From contig NW_003314291.1 of NCBI RefSeq assembly GCF_000143415.4, forward strand, positions 1,220,517 through 1,284,516: a DNA stretch of 64,000 bases, in the 5' to 3' direction. The position numbers and the translations under genes are program-made. Positions within the stretch are counted from its first letter, which is position 1, and each line of letters opens with the position of its first letter. Under the pieces are notes generated by a model. The model searched no databases. It saw only the letters and a list, made by a program, of their open reading frames with translations, and was not told where the DNA came from. Positions 46,040 to 57,849 of the stretch are shown here, piece after piece. The stretch comes from Selaginella moellendorffii (taxonomy: Eukaryota; Streptophyta; Lycopodiopsida; Selaginellales; Selaginellaceae).

Positions 46040-47701
46040 ATGGCTTCCACTCAGCTTAGAAATTACTCTTCGTGCTTCCCTATGAGCAGCTTCAAGCCTG
46101 CAAGGCCATCCATGGTTGTTGCAAGTGCTGTGAGATTTGCTCCAAACAAGAACAATGAAGATGTTTCGCTTGTAATTGGCAGCAAAACAAAGAAAGTAGA
46201 TGTCTCCGTGGAGAAAGTTCTGGTCAAGGAGCTAGAGCAGGCATACAAAGTCTCGCCCATCAAAACTCCTCCGGCAGCGGAGGAGCTTCATCCCCCAGCC
46301 GAGGAAAAGAAGTTGAGCCAGAGATGGAGAGAAATTCAAGGGGCTAACGACTGGGAGGGCCTGCTGGAGCATCCTATCGATCCATGCCTGCGAGCCGAGA
46401 TCATCCGCTACGGCGAGTTTGCTCAAGCTTGCTATGACGCCTTCGACATGAACACTGGCTCCAAGTACTGCGGAAGCTCTAAGTATAGCAAGAAAGAGCT
46501 CTTTGACCGAGTGGATCTACCGGGCCGAGGCTACGAAGTGACCAAGTTTCTCTACGCCACCGCGGACCCGGAGATTCCATTCTTCTTCAAAAACTCCGAG
46601 GCCTCGGACTCTCCCAACCGGGACTCCAACTGGATCGGCTACGTCGCAGTGGCTACCTGCGAGAAAGAGATCGCAAGGCTAGGGAGGCGAGACATCGTCG
46701 TTGCCTGGCGGGGGACCGTCACCTCGATCGAGTGGTCTGAGAACTTCAAGGACTTTCTCACACCCGCGGGGCTGGATCAGCGACACTGGGACAAGAACAA
46801 GTGCTCGTTCCTCGACGGTGTCAAGGTGGAGAATGGCTTCCTCCACTTGTACACGTCCAAGAAGAAGAGTGCCAAGAAGAAGAAGAACCGGAGTGCCCGC
46901 GAGCAGCTGCTGTGGGAGATCCATCGCCTTGTTGGTCTCTACAAGGGCGAGCAGCTAAGCATCACGGTGACTGGGCACAGCCTCGGCGGAGCCCTGGCGC
47001 TCCTCAGCGCCTACGATATCGCTGAGTCAGGCATGGACGAGCCCCTCACGAGCGTCGTGTCCGGGAGCTACTGCGAGCAGCATGGAGCTCCGACCGGAAC
47101 TATGGATCCCATCTTCGAGAGCCTCCCCCGGCCTCACAACATCGACGACGATCCGACCAACAACATCCCCGTCACCGTCTTCTCCTTTGCCGCCCCCCGG
47201 GTCGGGAACGATGCGTTCCGTGATCGATGCGACTCGCTCGGTATCAAAGTCCTTCGCGTTGTCAACGAGAAGGACTTGGTCCCCAAAACTCCGGGGATCT
47301 TCTTCAACGAGAAGAGCTTCGCATTCATCCGGGCGGTGATCGACAAGCTCCCATGGACCTATTCTCATGTCGGCCAGCAGCTCCAGGTTTGCAGCACGCA
47401 CTCTCCATTGCTCCAGCACACGATGAATCCGTCCTGGCATCACAACTTGGAAGCCCACTTGCATCTCTTAGATGGGTATCACGGCCCAGACAAGCCGTTT
47501 TCTTCAATGACGCAGAGGGACCCAGCGCTAGTGAACAAGGCTGCCGATTTCTTGATCGAGGAAATGGGTATCCCGGGTTTTTGGTGGCAAGAGATGCACA
47601 AGGGTCTGGTAAAGGATTTATCTGGAAGATGGGTGCAGCCTCACAGGGAACCCCACGATGGAGACGACGAAGATTGTTGCAAATATCATCGACGTCACTG
47701 A
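46040..47701 (+). CDS. Class I phospholipase A1 / DAD1-like lipase, plastid type
   Basis: Releases fatty acids from glycerolipids; DAD1 relatives supply linolenate for jasmonate-type oxylipins. Intronless, 553 residues from the first ATG (46040); upstream in-frame sequence has only a TTG. The first 45 residues are Ser/Arg-rich without acidic residues (MASTQLRNYSSCFPMSSFKP), typical of a chloroplast transit peptide. Family opening RWREIQGANDWEGLLEHPID lies at about 100-120. The lipase nucleophile motif GHSLGG has Ser314. Further on are FAAPRVGNDAF, NEKDLVPKTPG with Asp412, and HNLEAHLHLLDGY with His468. That completes the Ser-Asp-His triad. A Lys-rich loop (KKKSAKKKKNRS, about 275-290) is unusual. 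It is about 100 residues longer than cytosolic class II enzymes, as expected. Confidence 0.92.
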   Translation: MASTQLRNYSSCFPMSSFKPARPSMVVASAVRFAPNKNNEDVSLVIGSKTKKVDVSVEKVLVKELEQAYKVSPIKTPPAAEELHPPAEEKKLSQRWREIQGANDWEGLLEHPIDPCLRAEIIRYGEFAQACYDAFDMNTGSKYCGSSKYSKKELFDRVDLPGRGYEVTKFLYATADPEIPFFFKNSEASDSPNRDSNWIGYVAVATCEKEIARLGRRDIVVAWRGTVTSIEWSENFKDFLTPAGLDQRHWDKNKCSFLDGVKVENGFLHLYTSKKKSAKKKKNRSAREQLLWEIHRLVGLYKGEQLSITVTGHSLGGALALLSAYDIAESGMDEPLTSVVSGSYCEQHGAPTGTMDPIFESLPRPHNIDDDPTNNIPVTVFSFAAPRVGNDAFRDRCDSLGIKVLRVVNEKDLVPKTPGIFFNEKSFAFIRAVIDKLPWTYSHVGQQLQVCSTHSPLLQHTMNPSWHHNLEAHLHLLDGYHGPDKPFSSMTQRDPALVNKAADFLIEEMGIPGFWWQEMHKGLVKDLSGRWVQPHREPHDGDDEDCCKYHRRH

Positions 47702-47982
47702 GGGACTGTGCTACGGAAAGAGAGTAGCGAAAGTTGGCATGCATTGCGTAAAGAACAATGTTTAGTGACAAACAGCATATTTCGGAGCCTGAAGTTGGTA
47801 CAAGTTGTGAATACAATAATGAATGGATTTGCATAAAGACAGAATTTGTCAATGTTGAAGAGTGACAGGTTTCGTCTGGAAGAGCTCGAGCGTTTCAGTT
47901 TGAAAGTTTCAAAGTAAAAGGATTTTGACTCGGCTGACATGACTATAATAGGCATCGATGAAACTGGAATTTTTTTATCACA
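47702..47982. other. 3' flank of the lipase gene
   Basis: Probable 3' untranslated region and spacer. AATAAT-like motifs near 47813 could serve for polyadenylation; nothing else seen. Confidence 0.35.
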
Positions 47983-48297
47983 ATGACAGCCATGGCTGCC
48001 GCTCCCAGCAGCGCTAAGATCATTGACCCGCCTTCACATCCACAGTGTTCAGATGTGAAGAATTTCACCTATCTGGCACTGTCCACCCACAAATCTTTCC
48101 AATTCACATCGAAGATTCATGAAAAGCGAGCAAGTGGTCGCATATGGAGTAAGTGGTTAGAGCTGCAAGGCGTTGACAATTGGTTGGGATTTCTGCCCCT
48201 GTCACCCAAAACTCACAAAGCGGTGGATAGCTACTAGGATGGCAATGCTGCAGTGCCATGTAGTGATTTCATTCTTCATATAAATTATATCTAAATC
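47983..48297 (+). pseudogene. Lipase-like N-terminal fragment, copy 1
   Basis: 84 open codons with WSKWLELQGVDNWLGFLPLS, which matches the PLA1 family opening (W.ELQG..NW.G.L.PL) but not the neighbouring gene's own wording. It stops at once after that motif. A near copy lies 1021 bp downstream. No catalytic part exists. It is either a captured exon or a decayed class II/III PLA1. Confidence 0.5.
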
Positions 48298-48360
48298 TAA
48301 TAGAAGTATTTAATTTTTCATTTATTATCATCTATTAAATGTCTCAGATTTGTACTGAGG

Positions 48361-48772
48361 AGAAGTTGTTATGAATTTTACTTTTATATACTAATATATG
48401 TTAATGGCCAAAAAAAATATTCTTAACATTGTTTTTCATATTTAATTTGAAAAATGCTTTAACAACTTTGTAATGGATGATAGATAAACTTCTTTGTAAT
48501 ATGCCAAAAATGACTATCACCTTCATCAATGATATCTTAATCCACTCGAAAGGGATCTAAGGAAATCACATCTATGATGTCCACATTAGGTATAAAAAGT
48601 TGGTTTGAAGCTAAAATGACCGAAATGTGTATTTTGGCTTTAAAACACAACTTATTTTGGGTATTGCAATTTTTGTAAGGGTTTATAAGTTGATCATAAT
48701 AAAGTTCTAACTGTTATGAAATTGTTTACTCTAAAGTGTGTAAACAATATATAATATTTCTTCAACAAGATA
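48361..48772 (-). mobile_element. Reverse-transcriptase fragment related to family A, copy 1
   Basis: Despite the strand label, the remnant reads on the plus strand: around 48440-48560 the FIDDVLIHS region of family A RT is still traceable (INDILIHSKGI-like). It is closed by stops and ends at ATTTCTTCAACAAGATA, where the solo LTR begins. Direction relative to the LTR is inverted. The same block recurs at 49441-49880. Confidence 0.55.
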
Positions 48773-48946
48773 TGTGTGCATGGAATATGGAAAGAGAATA
48801 CAAAAAATATGCATATCAATTAGCCCAAAAATCCTAGTTTATATACAAGAGCGAGTGGTCCGGATTGGAACTAATTCGACGGCTACCAAAATCTCACTAC
48901 GCTAATATTAATATATAATATCATATCTGTACACTTGGCCCTCACA
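48773..48946 (-). repeat. Family A LTR plus 60 bp of adjoining 3' internal sequence
   Basis: 174 bp, same ends as the LTRs at 27679 and 32437. About 60 bp of family A polypurine-side sequence follows to 49008, so it is not a clean solo LTR. It is a truncated element joined to the duplicated lipase fragment. Confidence 0.85.
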
Positions 48947-49009
48947 TTATTCCCTCCTCTCAAAATAATAAAAGACCATTAGGGTTCTTTTGTAGATGGG
49001 CTAGGATCA

Positions 49010-49330
49010 TTGATAGCCTTCACATTGAGCAGTGCTAAGATCATTGACCTGCCTTCACATCCACAGTGTTTAGATGTGAAGGATTCCACCTATCTAGCAC
49101 TGTCCACCCACAAATCTTTCCAATTCACATCAAAGATTCATGAAAAGCAAGTGCTCAGACCATCTAGTGGTCACCTATGGAGTAAGTGGCTAGAGCTGCA
49201 AGGCATTGACAATTGGCTGGGATTTCTGCCCCTGTCACCCAAAACTTGCAAAGTGGTGGATAGCTACTAGGATGGCAATCTTGCAGTGCCATGTAGTGAT
49301 TTCATTCTTCATGTAAATTATATCTTGTGA
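49010..49330 (+). pseudogene. Lipase-like N-terminal fragment, copy 2
   Basis: Near-identical to copy 1 at 47983-48297. A six-codon segment around HEKQVLRPSSGHLWSKW is missing or altered in copy 1. It ends with the same VDSY and stop. The duplicated unit also includes the RT remnant that follows each copy. Confidence 0.5.
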
Positions 49331-49440
49331 CAAAGTCTAATAGAAGTATTTAATTTTTCATTTATTATCATCTAATAAATGATATAACTATCTCATATTT
49401 GTACCCTCTTTCTTATATTGTTGATCTTTTAGATTACTTG

Positions 49441-50309
49441 AGGAGAAGTTGTTAGTCTACCAAGTTGAATTTTACTTTTATATACTAATATATATTAATG
49501 GCAAAAGATAATATTCTTAAGATTGCTTTTCATATGATGCCATTTGGTTTGAAAAATGCTTTGTAATGGATGATAGACAAAATTCTTTGTAATATACTAA
49601 AAATGATTATCAACTTCATCGATGATATTTTAATCCATTCGAAAGGGATCTAAGAAGATCATATCTATAATATCCACAAGATGTTAAATTAAGTATAGAA
49701 AGTTGGTTTGAAACTAAAGTGATTGAAGTGTGTATTTTGGCTTTAGAATACAACTTATTTTGGGTATTACATTTTTTGTAAGGGTTTATAAATTGATGAT
49801 AACAAACTTGTAATTGTTATGAAGTTCCCTACTCTAAAGTGTGTAAATAATATATAATATTTCTTCAACAAGATATAATATCTTAATTATTTTATTAATC
49901 ATTTATATATGCACTATTGTTGAAATTGTTAACATCATCTTTTGTTTGGTCTAAGGACTTTAAGCAAGTATTTGAGAATCTCAAAGAAGTGTTAACCATT
50001 TCTCCAATATTAATATATCTTAATTACAATTAACCTTTCATTTTGCATATAGATGCTTTTAATATTAAGCTCGAAGGTGTGTTGATGCAAGAAAGTATGA
50101 GTGTTCTTGGTTAACATCATCCTATTATATATATTAGCCATATATTACAACTAGTATAGGTGAATTATTTTATCATAAAAGAGTATATAACAGTAGTTTG
50201 GGGTTTTAATGGCATAAATGATATGCAATGTAGTGGATGCTTTTGATATTGATTTCAGATATGTGTTGATGCAAGAGAGCATGAGCATGTCTAGTTAACA
50301 TCATTTCAT
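49441..50309 (+). mobile_element. RT/RNase H fragment of family A, copy 2
   Basis: 49530-49640 reads MPFGLKNAL, then INFIDDILIHSKG, clearly family A RT. 50060-50160 reads the RNase H start (DAFNI, GVLMQESMSV, HHPIIYIS-like). A second, shorter repeat of the DAF..DF..VLMQES segment occurs at 50240-50300. Stops are frequent. The element LTR at 50310 interrupts it. Confidence 0.7.
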
Positions 50310-50886
50310 TGCGAATGTGACTTTGGGTATCAAAAGATACTTGTCAGTCAGTCCTTACGAGCACTCTCTTTTTATTGCCATGATAGTAGAAGATTGATAT
50401 TGTTGATTCCCTTTATTAGCCCCTCTTGTCTAAGTGTTAGTAAACTAAATTTAGCATCTATACTTGGCCGGATGAACATAAGGAAGGAATTCCTAAGTAT
50501 CTATTTAGCCAAGCATATTTGGCCTGGCTTGTTAATTCTCTTTTGTTTTGTCTTGCACTGACTTAACAAAAAGCCTTCCATATTGAGTTTAGTCTTTTAA
50601 TATTGTTACATGATAGCTTACTGTGTCTGCCAAACACTCTTGTTATCATGCCCTTTGTGTTAGTCTCATTTCAGTCCTAAATGCTATTTATGGAAACTGT
50701 CTAGATTCACTCATTTGGCATATCTACAAAATGTAGAGATTATCTTGAATATAATGGTGTTTGTCTTATGTCCAAATTTGCAATTTAGGAACATTTCATA
50801 CTTAGTAAGTTTCAAACTTGTCCCAAAGACTACCTTCTGGTACTAAGGCTTGGGGTGAAAGCCTAAAGCGTATGTTCCTCAAGAGA

Positions 50887-50908
50887 GGGGGGGGGGGGGG
50901 GGGGGGGG
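50887..50908 (+). repeat. Homopolymer run of 22 G
   Basis: Lies in the LTR of element D. The young copy has 9-10 G at the same place (about 59030-59039). The run length is likely unstable or a sequencing artefact. Confidence 0.8.
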
Positions 50909-52406
50909 AACCTATGGGGTTCCCAAAAAATAATAGGGAAAGGGGGTGGAAAAAATGTTTGACCCCATGAAAAAATAATTTGGGTTCCACTAGGCTGTGT
51001 TGCTCTTTGTTTTGCATTCAGCTTGGGTCCAAGTCCAGGCTCTACACTGCTCTAGTTGGTGGGGTACCCTCCTCCTCATGTTAGGCCACTAGTATGCCAA
51101 AATTATGTCAAACACTGTCTGACACTATTTTGCATGTAGATGTTGGATATGGGGAGTTGGTGTTCGTGGGATTGTATTGGACCCTTGTTTCGTAGTGCAA
51201 TAGGCTTGGAATTTGGCTCTAAATTCAAGTGCACTACATTTGGTATTAAAGGAATTGTCTCAGCAATTCCTATTTAACTTTTGTTGGATTTTTTGACTTA
51301 AGTTGCATACGCAAAGACTTTTTTAGTAGATCCAAAGTGACCTATGTAGGATTAGTTGGATTGCATCATTTGGTAAGAACGTTATATATATGTTCAATTA
51401 CTGATAGAGGCATGCATGCAGTTAACAGGATGGTGAAAATTAACCATGCTAATGATGCTAAAACCTCTAAACCAAGGAAACTCTTGCTAGAGATGTTACA
51501 GAAGAGGCTGAGGCTGAGTTAGAAGAGGAAGAGCGAAATGCTGCAACATTGTAGCATATGGCTCAGGAAGTCGAGATCGAGAATTTGCAAATGAAAGTTT
51601 ACAAATTGAAGAAGGAGAAGAAAAAGAGGAAGAAAGAAGTTGACACAATTAAACTAGCTAAACTTAAGCAACCAGACTCCTCTTTAAATTCTAAGGATGA
51701 TGAAGTTTTGCAATCGCTCCCAGTTGCACAAGTTTCCAAGTTCAAGCCTCCAAAACCACCCAATTTTAGAGGCATGCGGGACTATCAAGTTTTAGAAGAT
51801 TGGGTCTATAATATGGAAAATGATTTCATAACAGCAATAGATGATCGTACAAAAGTTACGTACATGCAGTCCTTCTCACTAATCATACCAAAATTTGGTA
51901 GCGCCAGGTATGTGTTGAAAAAAGGTAGATTAGAAGTTGGACCAAGATGTGGTCTCACATCCATAAGGAATACTAATCAGATGATCTTGGTCTAAGATTT
52001 CACACGGAGTTGCAGCGGTTAAAGTAGCGAGGGGACTTTATGCATTATGTTAATGCATTTGCTCAAAAGTGCATTATAATTGCAAATATGAGTGATGAAG
52101 ATGCTCGAAGTTATTTCTTAGAAGGTTTAAATTCACTTTTTGGCAATGAAATTTTGAAGTTTAAACTGAAAGCGTACTTGGAGTGTAAGGAGGTAGCATA
52201 ATAAGTTGCCTTTAGTCACTCACTCATGGAACAATATCAACAACCATATGCTAGTACCTTAGATAAGAATAAGAATTCTGGGAATAACAAGGTGATCGGA
52301 AATAGAGGGTGGAAGGAAAGTTCTGCTCTAGAAGCTCACAGTAACGGTTAACAAAGGTGATGGTAATTAGAGACCACCAGCAACTTCTTCTAATCCTAGG
52401 CCCTTA

Positions 52407-54005
52407 TGAGACACAAGATCCTTAGGCCCCAAAGTGGAGTTGGAAGGGTGCCATGTGGTAGTGGCTAAAGCGAAAACTAAACGAGCGTAACACATTTAGA
52501 CTAAAAGCTCCGACTTGAAAGGTCGAGAGCAGGAGTGGAACTCCCAACGAAGTGCTCAAGGAACAAACACGGAGCAAGTAATAAGTGAGTCTCTAGAAAA
52601 GGGACACAAGAGGACCAACACATGACACGTGTAGGAATCCAAGATGGAGTCTGAGATGGACCCGAGATGGAGTCCGAGATGGAGTTCGAGATGGATCCGA
52701 GATGGACCCGAGATGGAGTCTAAGGTGGAGTCCGAGATGGAGTCCAAGATGGAGTTTGAGATGGACCCGAGATGGAGTCCGAGATGGACCTGAGATGGAG
52801 TCCGAGATGGACCCGAGATGGAGTCCGAGAAGGACCTGAGATGGAGTCCAAAGTTGAGATTGAGACCGAGATCGGGACCGAGACCGACACCGACACCGAG
52901 ACCGGGACCGAGACCAAGACCAAGGCCAAGGCCGACACTGAGCCCCAGCCCGAGCCCTAGCCCGAGTCCGAGTCTGAGTCCGAGTCCTAGTCCGAGTTTG
53001 AGTCTGAGAGGGTGAAAGCCCAAAGTGTTCGTCTCCCAGACCCTGGGGGGTTTGGTGAGCTCCAAAAGTATAGTGAGGGGGAGGACTCTAGTGGAGCTAG
53101 TTTGGCTAGGAAAGGCTAGTTTGGCCCAAGAAGGTTGTGCCCAGGTGTTGGGTGATGGGATAACCACTGGAAAGTCCAAGGCTAGAGTGAATACGGACTG
53201 ACAAATGGGGTAGCTTGGTGAAGTGTTCAAGAGCCGGCTCTAGTTCCTCTGGGAGATCAATTGGCTAATACTCCTAGTTCAAGTGTGGATGGCACTACCT
53301 ACTTGGATACCTAGTGTGGCTCAATGGAACCTCGCTCTAAGCCCATGGCTAAAGCACCTAAAGGTGGAAGGCGGGGAGAGTACACATGAGGCCTGCATAG
53401 GGCCATGGTGTTCCGAAATGTTGTCCCAAAATCCCAGACTGTGGAAAGGAAGAGGAGTAGCCCTTTCGTGTGGTGATCAAGGACACAGTCACACAGTGAA
53501 GAAGTCCTAGAGGACAGTGGGACTTAGTGGTCGGGCCCGTGGGCCTTGATCTAGTGGCAGTGTTGGCGAACACGGCCAAGGATAGAAAGAGACTTGGTGG
53601 GGACTGGAACGGAGATATTGGGGAAGGCTATTCCCCATGTCTGTAGGCATCCTAAGGATGCTAAGGAGTGGATCTAGGATGACCACTCATGGACGAATGG
53701 CTCAGTTTTGGAGAGACGGGATTGCAATGCAGGTGGTGTTAAACCACTGATGTGACCAAGGTGAATGAGTGTGGCCTAGCGTAATGGGCTCATATGTCGG
53801 TGGTACCTTGGGGTGTCGGTCATGGGATCGGACACGTGGAGCACTTGGACCAAGTGCAATGGTTGAGTGGCATGGATGTCATTCTTGGGGCTAGCAAATC
53901 CTTAAGTCCAAAATAAGATTCATGGAAGTTGTGAGTGAAACTCTTCCAAGTGGTTGGAAGAGTGGTTAAGTGACTAAAGTAGAATGGAAAATTTAATCAC
54001 TTACA
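52407..54005 (+). mobile_element. Insert F: probable long solo LTR with internal minisatellite
   Basis: About 1.6 kb, begins TGAGACACAAG, ends CACTTACA, and interrupts the gag of element D between sequences that are contiguous in the young copy (near 60550). Approximate flanks GCCCTT and GCCTT may be the target repeat. Inside, 52645-52850 is a tandem array of 12-base GAGATGGAGTCC/GAGATGGACCCG units. It grades into GAGACC hexamers (52855-52930) and then CCGAGTCTGAGT-type units to 53008. A shorter inverted relative lies at 56994-57834. There are no coding domains. Confidence 0.55.
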
Positions 54006-55014
54006 GCCTTTTGTTCCTCCTCCTAGTGGGTACAAATAGCAACAACTTGAAAAACCTGCTTCTAGTGGAACAGGTAGTGTTGGTTATTGCTTCTATTGTA
54101 GAGAGTTAGGACATAGATCGTCGGAATGTCCCAACAAGCATAAAACAAAGTCTTATATTAATGTCACGAGGAAAGACGGTGGTGGTGAAGCTGAAAGGGT
54201 TAACGAGTTGGTAAATGTGGACTATGAGGAAGAGGAGATGAGTTACTTTTGTTACTTTCCTCAAGTTTTTCTCATAATCAATGCAAACACTAATCTGTTG
54301 ATATATCTGGTAAGCTTTGTCCACAAACACCGAATCCAAGTGATGATTGATATAGGAGCTATACACAATGTGATGTCCGAAGACTTAGTTTAGTTGTTAG
54401 GATTGAATGTTGAGCAAATGTCACCCATACACTTCAGGTTTGTGGAAGGTGGGTAAGTAGCCAGAAAATTTGTGAGTGATATTCCAATAAAAATATCCAA
54501 GTGGAAAGAAAAAGTGGACTTGATAGTGTTAAAGATACCAAATTTTTAGATGGTGTTTGGTATGGATTTCTTCAATAAATATATCAAAGGGATTTATGGT
54601 GTTGGACAAGGTCGCATCACATTGAAGTTAGAAGGACATTTTATTGTGTCCTTTTAGTTGCAAAAGTGCTTCTCAAAGAATTGGGATGATAAGTTCCTAA
54701 CTGTGAGAGTTGCTCAAAAAGCAACTAAGAAGGGATGTCGAACCTTTTGGGTTCAAGTGATGGAAGTTGAGGATGTTGATGACTCAATTCGAATCGGTGA
54801 TGGGGTTGATCCTATACCAAAGAAGATATTAAAGTTTTTGGTGAGGAATCTGGATATTTTTTTGAAGGATTTGCCACTAAGACTCCTTCCTATCCATGAG
54901 GCTGATCATCAGATTGAGGTCATTCCAGGTTCTAAACCATCTACAAAAGCTCCGTATCGTTTGAACATCAAGGAGATGGTTGAACTCAAGAAGCAACTCA
55001 CGAAGCTTCTTGAC

Positions 55015-56993
55015 TGTAGCGCACTTGGTTTTGACCCTTTATCCTATGGTGATTGACCATAGGATAACACCACGAAGTGGAACCTAAACCCTCTTTATGC
55101 CATATGACACATGCCATGTGTCATATACCACATGTCCAAAGGACAGTGGTGCGGAACTTGAGGTTTAGGGCCTTGGGCCATTGAACAAAGGAACGGTGCC
55201 AAACTCCCAAGCATGGAGCCAAGGAGTGACGGAACCAGACCACAGAGCAACTCCCAAGCATACAGCCCAAAGAGTGAAGGGACAGGAGCCTGGAGCGGTT
55301 TGGAACAGTCCTAGAGCAACTAGCATCCCATTGCCAGGACCAGCATGCAAAACGGAGCCAAATGGAGTCTGGTGCTATTTTGACATACTAGTGGCCTAAC
55401 GCAAGGATATGGGTACTTCACCAGCTAACATGGAAAGGAACTTAGGCTTAGACCCAAGCCGGACGCAGAACAAGAATAGGCATGCAAGCGGGAGTTAGAC
55501 TATGGCTCAGGTTGGTTGGCCATGCCCGACCTACCTACTATGTTTTATAGATTCATATCCCAGGAATAGAGATTATAACATTTAACACCACCAACTTTTG
55601 TTCACAACATATAAAGTTTATATCACTTTCTTTCTAACTAAACTCAAAACTAATCCAACACCAATCTATTCAAGGAGAAATAGTAAAGTTTCCTATAAAA
55701 GAATTGAGCATTATAACCCAAACTTTCTAATAACAAACTTAGACATAATGTTTAATGCTTCACCACTATCCATCCCATGACTCACTACTTATAAAACCAT
55801 TATATCTACATGCATCAAAATAGGAACTCTTGATTGCATGGTGTGATCTTAAGTAATGAGATCATACCTCATTGCAAATCATTTCTCAATGAAGAAAAAA
55901 TTATTATGTGTTTGATCCTTTGTCCTTGATAATTCTTTTTTTAATCTCAACTTTAACTAAACCTCAAGCTTGTATTCGCACTTGCTTTAGTCCAATCCAA
56001 GAAAAATGTATAAGAGAGTATAGCAATGATTATTTGAACCAATAGAATAATCCTCATAATTTTGATTAATTCACTCATAATCATGCCTAGAAATGATCCA
56101 TTAGTTGCTAAATAGCTATGGATTAACCTATTTGCCACTCATAGCAAACCTAAGGGAGATTTACATTTACCTATAATAACATAGAATAACTCATAATAAA
56201 TATTGATATGCTAAAATTAATCATGCTAACTCAAAGTGTAATATTGAGTTGCTAATGCACTTCACTCAAAAGCCCAAGTAAAAACTTGTATAAATTATAC
56301 ATCTAAAATCCAACCTATGAGCCCAAATGCAAGCTTACACAATATAGTACAAAAAGTAACCAAAAGCTATGCTCAAGAGATACATACAAGGCCATAGCAT
56401 CTAAATGTGTACCCACTTGGATAATTGATTTCATTTTTGCATATACAACAAGACTAGATCTCTGTACTTGTTAAAATATATACTCTGATACCAAATGTAA
56501 TATACATGGTTTTCACCCTTTACCTTATTGGTAATTTACAATAGGATTACCATAGAGTGGACATACCAGTTGTCCAAGAGTAGTGGAGTATAACTTAAGT
56601 TTTAGGGCTTTGAGCCACTAAATGAAGGGATAGAGCTAAACTCTTAAGCATACAGCTAATAAGTGAAGGAATTGGAGCACAAAAGGACTTTTGAGCATAT
56701 ACCCCAAAGAGTGAAGGAGCAAAAGTATGGAGTGACATAGGAACAATCTTAAAACATCTAACATCTAACATCCCAATGCCAAGACTAACACATAAAAAAT
56801 AGCTAAATAGAGTTTGACACAATTTTAGTATACCGGTGGTATAACATAAGTACTCCACCAACTAACATGGTATGGAGCTTAGGCTTAACTGGACACTTAA
56901 CAAGAATAAGCATGTAAAAGGGGAGTTAAACTATGGCTTAGGTTGGTCAGCTAAACCTATACATTTGAAATCTCTTATAACAACCCTAAAACA
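55015..56993 (-). mobile_element. Element E: non-autonomous LTR retrotransposon
   Basis: LTR-like direct repeats 55015-55587 and 56496-56993 start TGTAGCGCAC or TGTAATATAC. They share blocks such as GCATACAGC, CCAAAGAGTGAAGG and AACAAGAATA. The minus-strand primer site TGGTATCAGAG (56483-56493), two bases from the right LTR, is a perfect initiator-Met type. The interior is about 0.9 kb, AT-rich and non-coding. It is inserted in element D right after the codons for LLD at the start of RT. The right LTR is much more AT-decayed and shorter than the left, which suggests deletions. Confidence 0.65.
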
Positions 56994-57834
56994 TGCATAT
57001 AAGCAAATAATTTTTCCATTATACTTTAGTCATTTAACCCTATCTTTAAACACTTAAAGGAATCTCATTCACAACCTCTATAAGTCCTATTCCTGACTTA
57101 GGGACTTACTAACCCCATGAATGGTTTTAATGCCACTCTGCCTTTGTATTTGGTTCAAGTGCTCCATATGTCTAATCCCACTACAAACATCTAAAAGTAT
57201 ATCAGCCTATTTTGCTAAAGCAATATCCACTCATCTTTGTTTTATTAGTATTCCAAGACCACCCGTATCACAGTCCCATCTCCCAAAGTCTTGTGCATGA
57301 GTGGTCATCCTATGACCACATTTTAACATCCTTAGGATGTTTGAAGATATGGGGAACACCCTTCCCTAATAAGTTCAAGATCAAGGCCGAGACCAGGTCT
57401 GAGTCTGAGTCTGAGTCTGAGACTAAGTTTGAGTCTAAGTGTTTTTCCTAAACCTTTTAGCCTTGATTCAGTGGCAGTGTTGGTGAGCATTGCCATAAAC
57501 GAAGAGGGATTTGGTGGGGACCGAAGAAAAGATAGTCTCGGTCTCCACCTTGGATTTGGCCTCAAGCTCCATCTTGGACTCCATCTCAAACTTGGTCCCG
57601 ATACTTCCATGTGTCATGACAATTATTATGTGTCAGTCCTTCTTATATCCCTTTTTAGAAATTCATTCATCCATTATTTCATACTCATTTTTTGAGCACT
57701 TCATTTGGAGGTCCACTCCTACTCCCGACTTTTCAAGTCTAATCTTTTATTACACTTGTTAGACTTCCACTTCAACCATTGCCATATGGCATGCTTTTGG
57801 CTCCACTTTGGGGCTTAGGGATTTGTGTCTTATA
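56994..57834 (-). mobile_element. Insert F2: inverted, shortened relative of insert F
   Basis: The reverse complement aligns along its length with 52407-54005 (start TATAAGACAC, end near GCTTATA). Most of the minisatellite is lost; it keeps a short GAGTCTGAGTCTGAGTCTGA run at 57397-57420. It abuts element E on the left and an inverted LTR piece on the right. Confidence 0.55.
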
Positions 57835-57849
57835 ATGCGTTCTACTAGG

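Larger units (their letters stand above)
50310..55014 (+). mobile_element. Old Ty3/gypsy element D (5' LTR, gag, protease), interrupted
   Basis: Same family as the element at 58448. The 5' LTR is 50310-51238 (929 bp), ending GCACTACA, with primer site TGGTATTAAAG at 51241-51251. Gag remnant 51558-52405 keeps the coiled-coil part (EIENLQMKVYKLKKEKKKRK) and FRGMRDYQVLEDWVYNME. It carries an in-frame TAG at 52025-52027 at the same codon as the young copy. Insert F (about 52407-54005) splits gag. After it come the zinc-knuckle remnant, the protease region (VMIDIGAIHNVMS, so DTG has become DIG) and the RT linker, which stops at 55014 where element E is inserted. The remaining pol is not found on the far side of E. 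Confidence 0.82.

Noticed and set aside
50310-50320. LTR start placed upstream at the TCATTTCAT block
   Set aside because: The homologous LTRs begin at TGTCGCG or TG(C)GAATG; the TCATTTCAT part belongs to the RNase H remnant that was interrupted.
52556-53230. 224-codon minus-strand frame rich in Leu-Gly repeats
   Set aside because: It is the translation of the minisatellite in insert F; the repeat period makes it open without coding meaning.
57397-57420. Separate microsatellite locus
   Set aside because: It is the residual minisatellite of insert F2, not an independent repeat.
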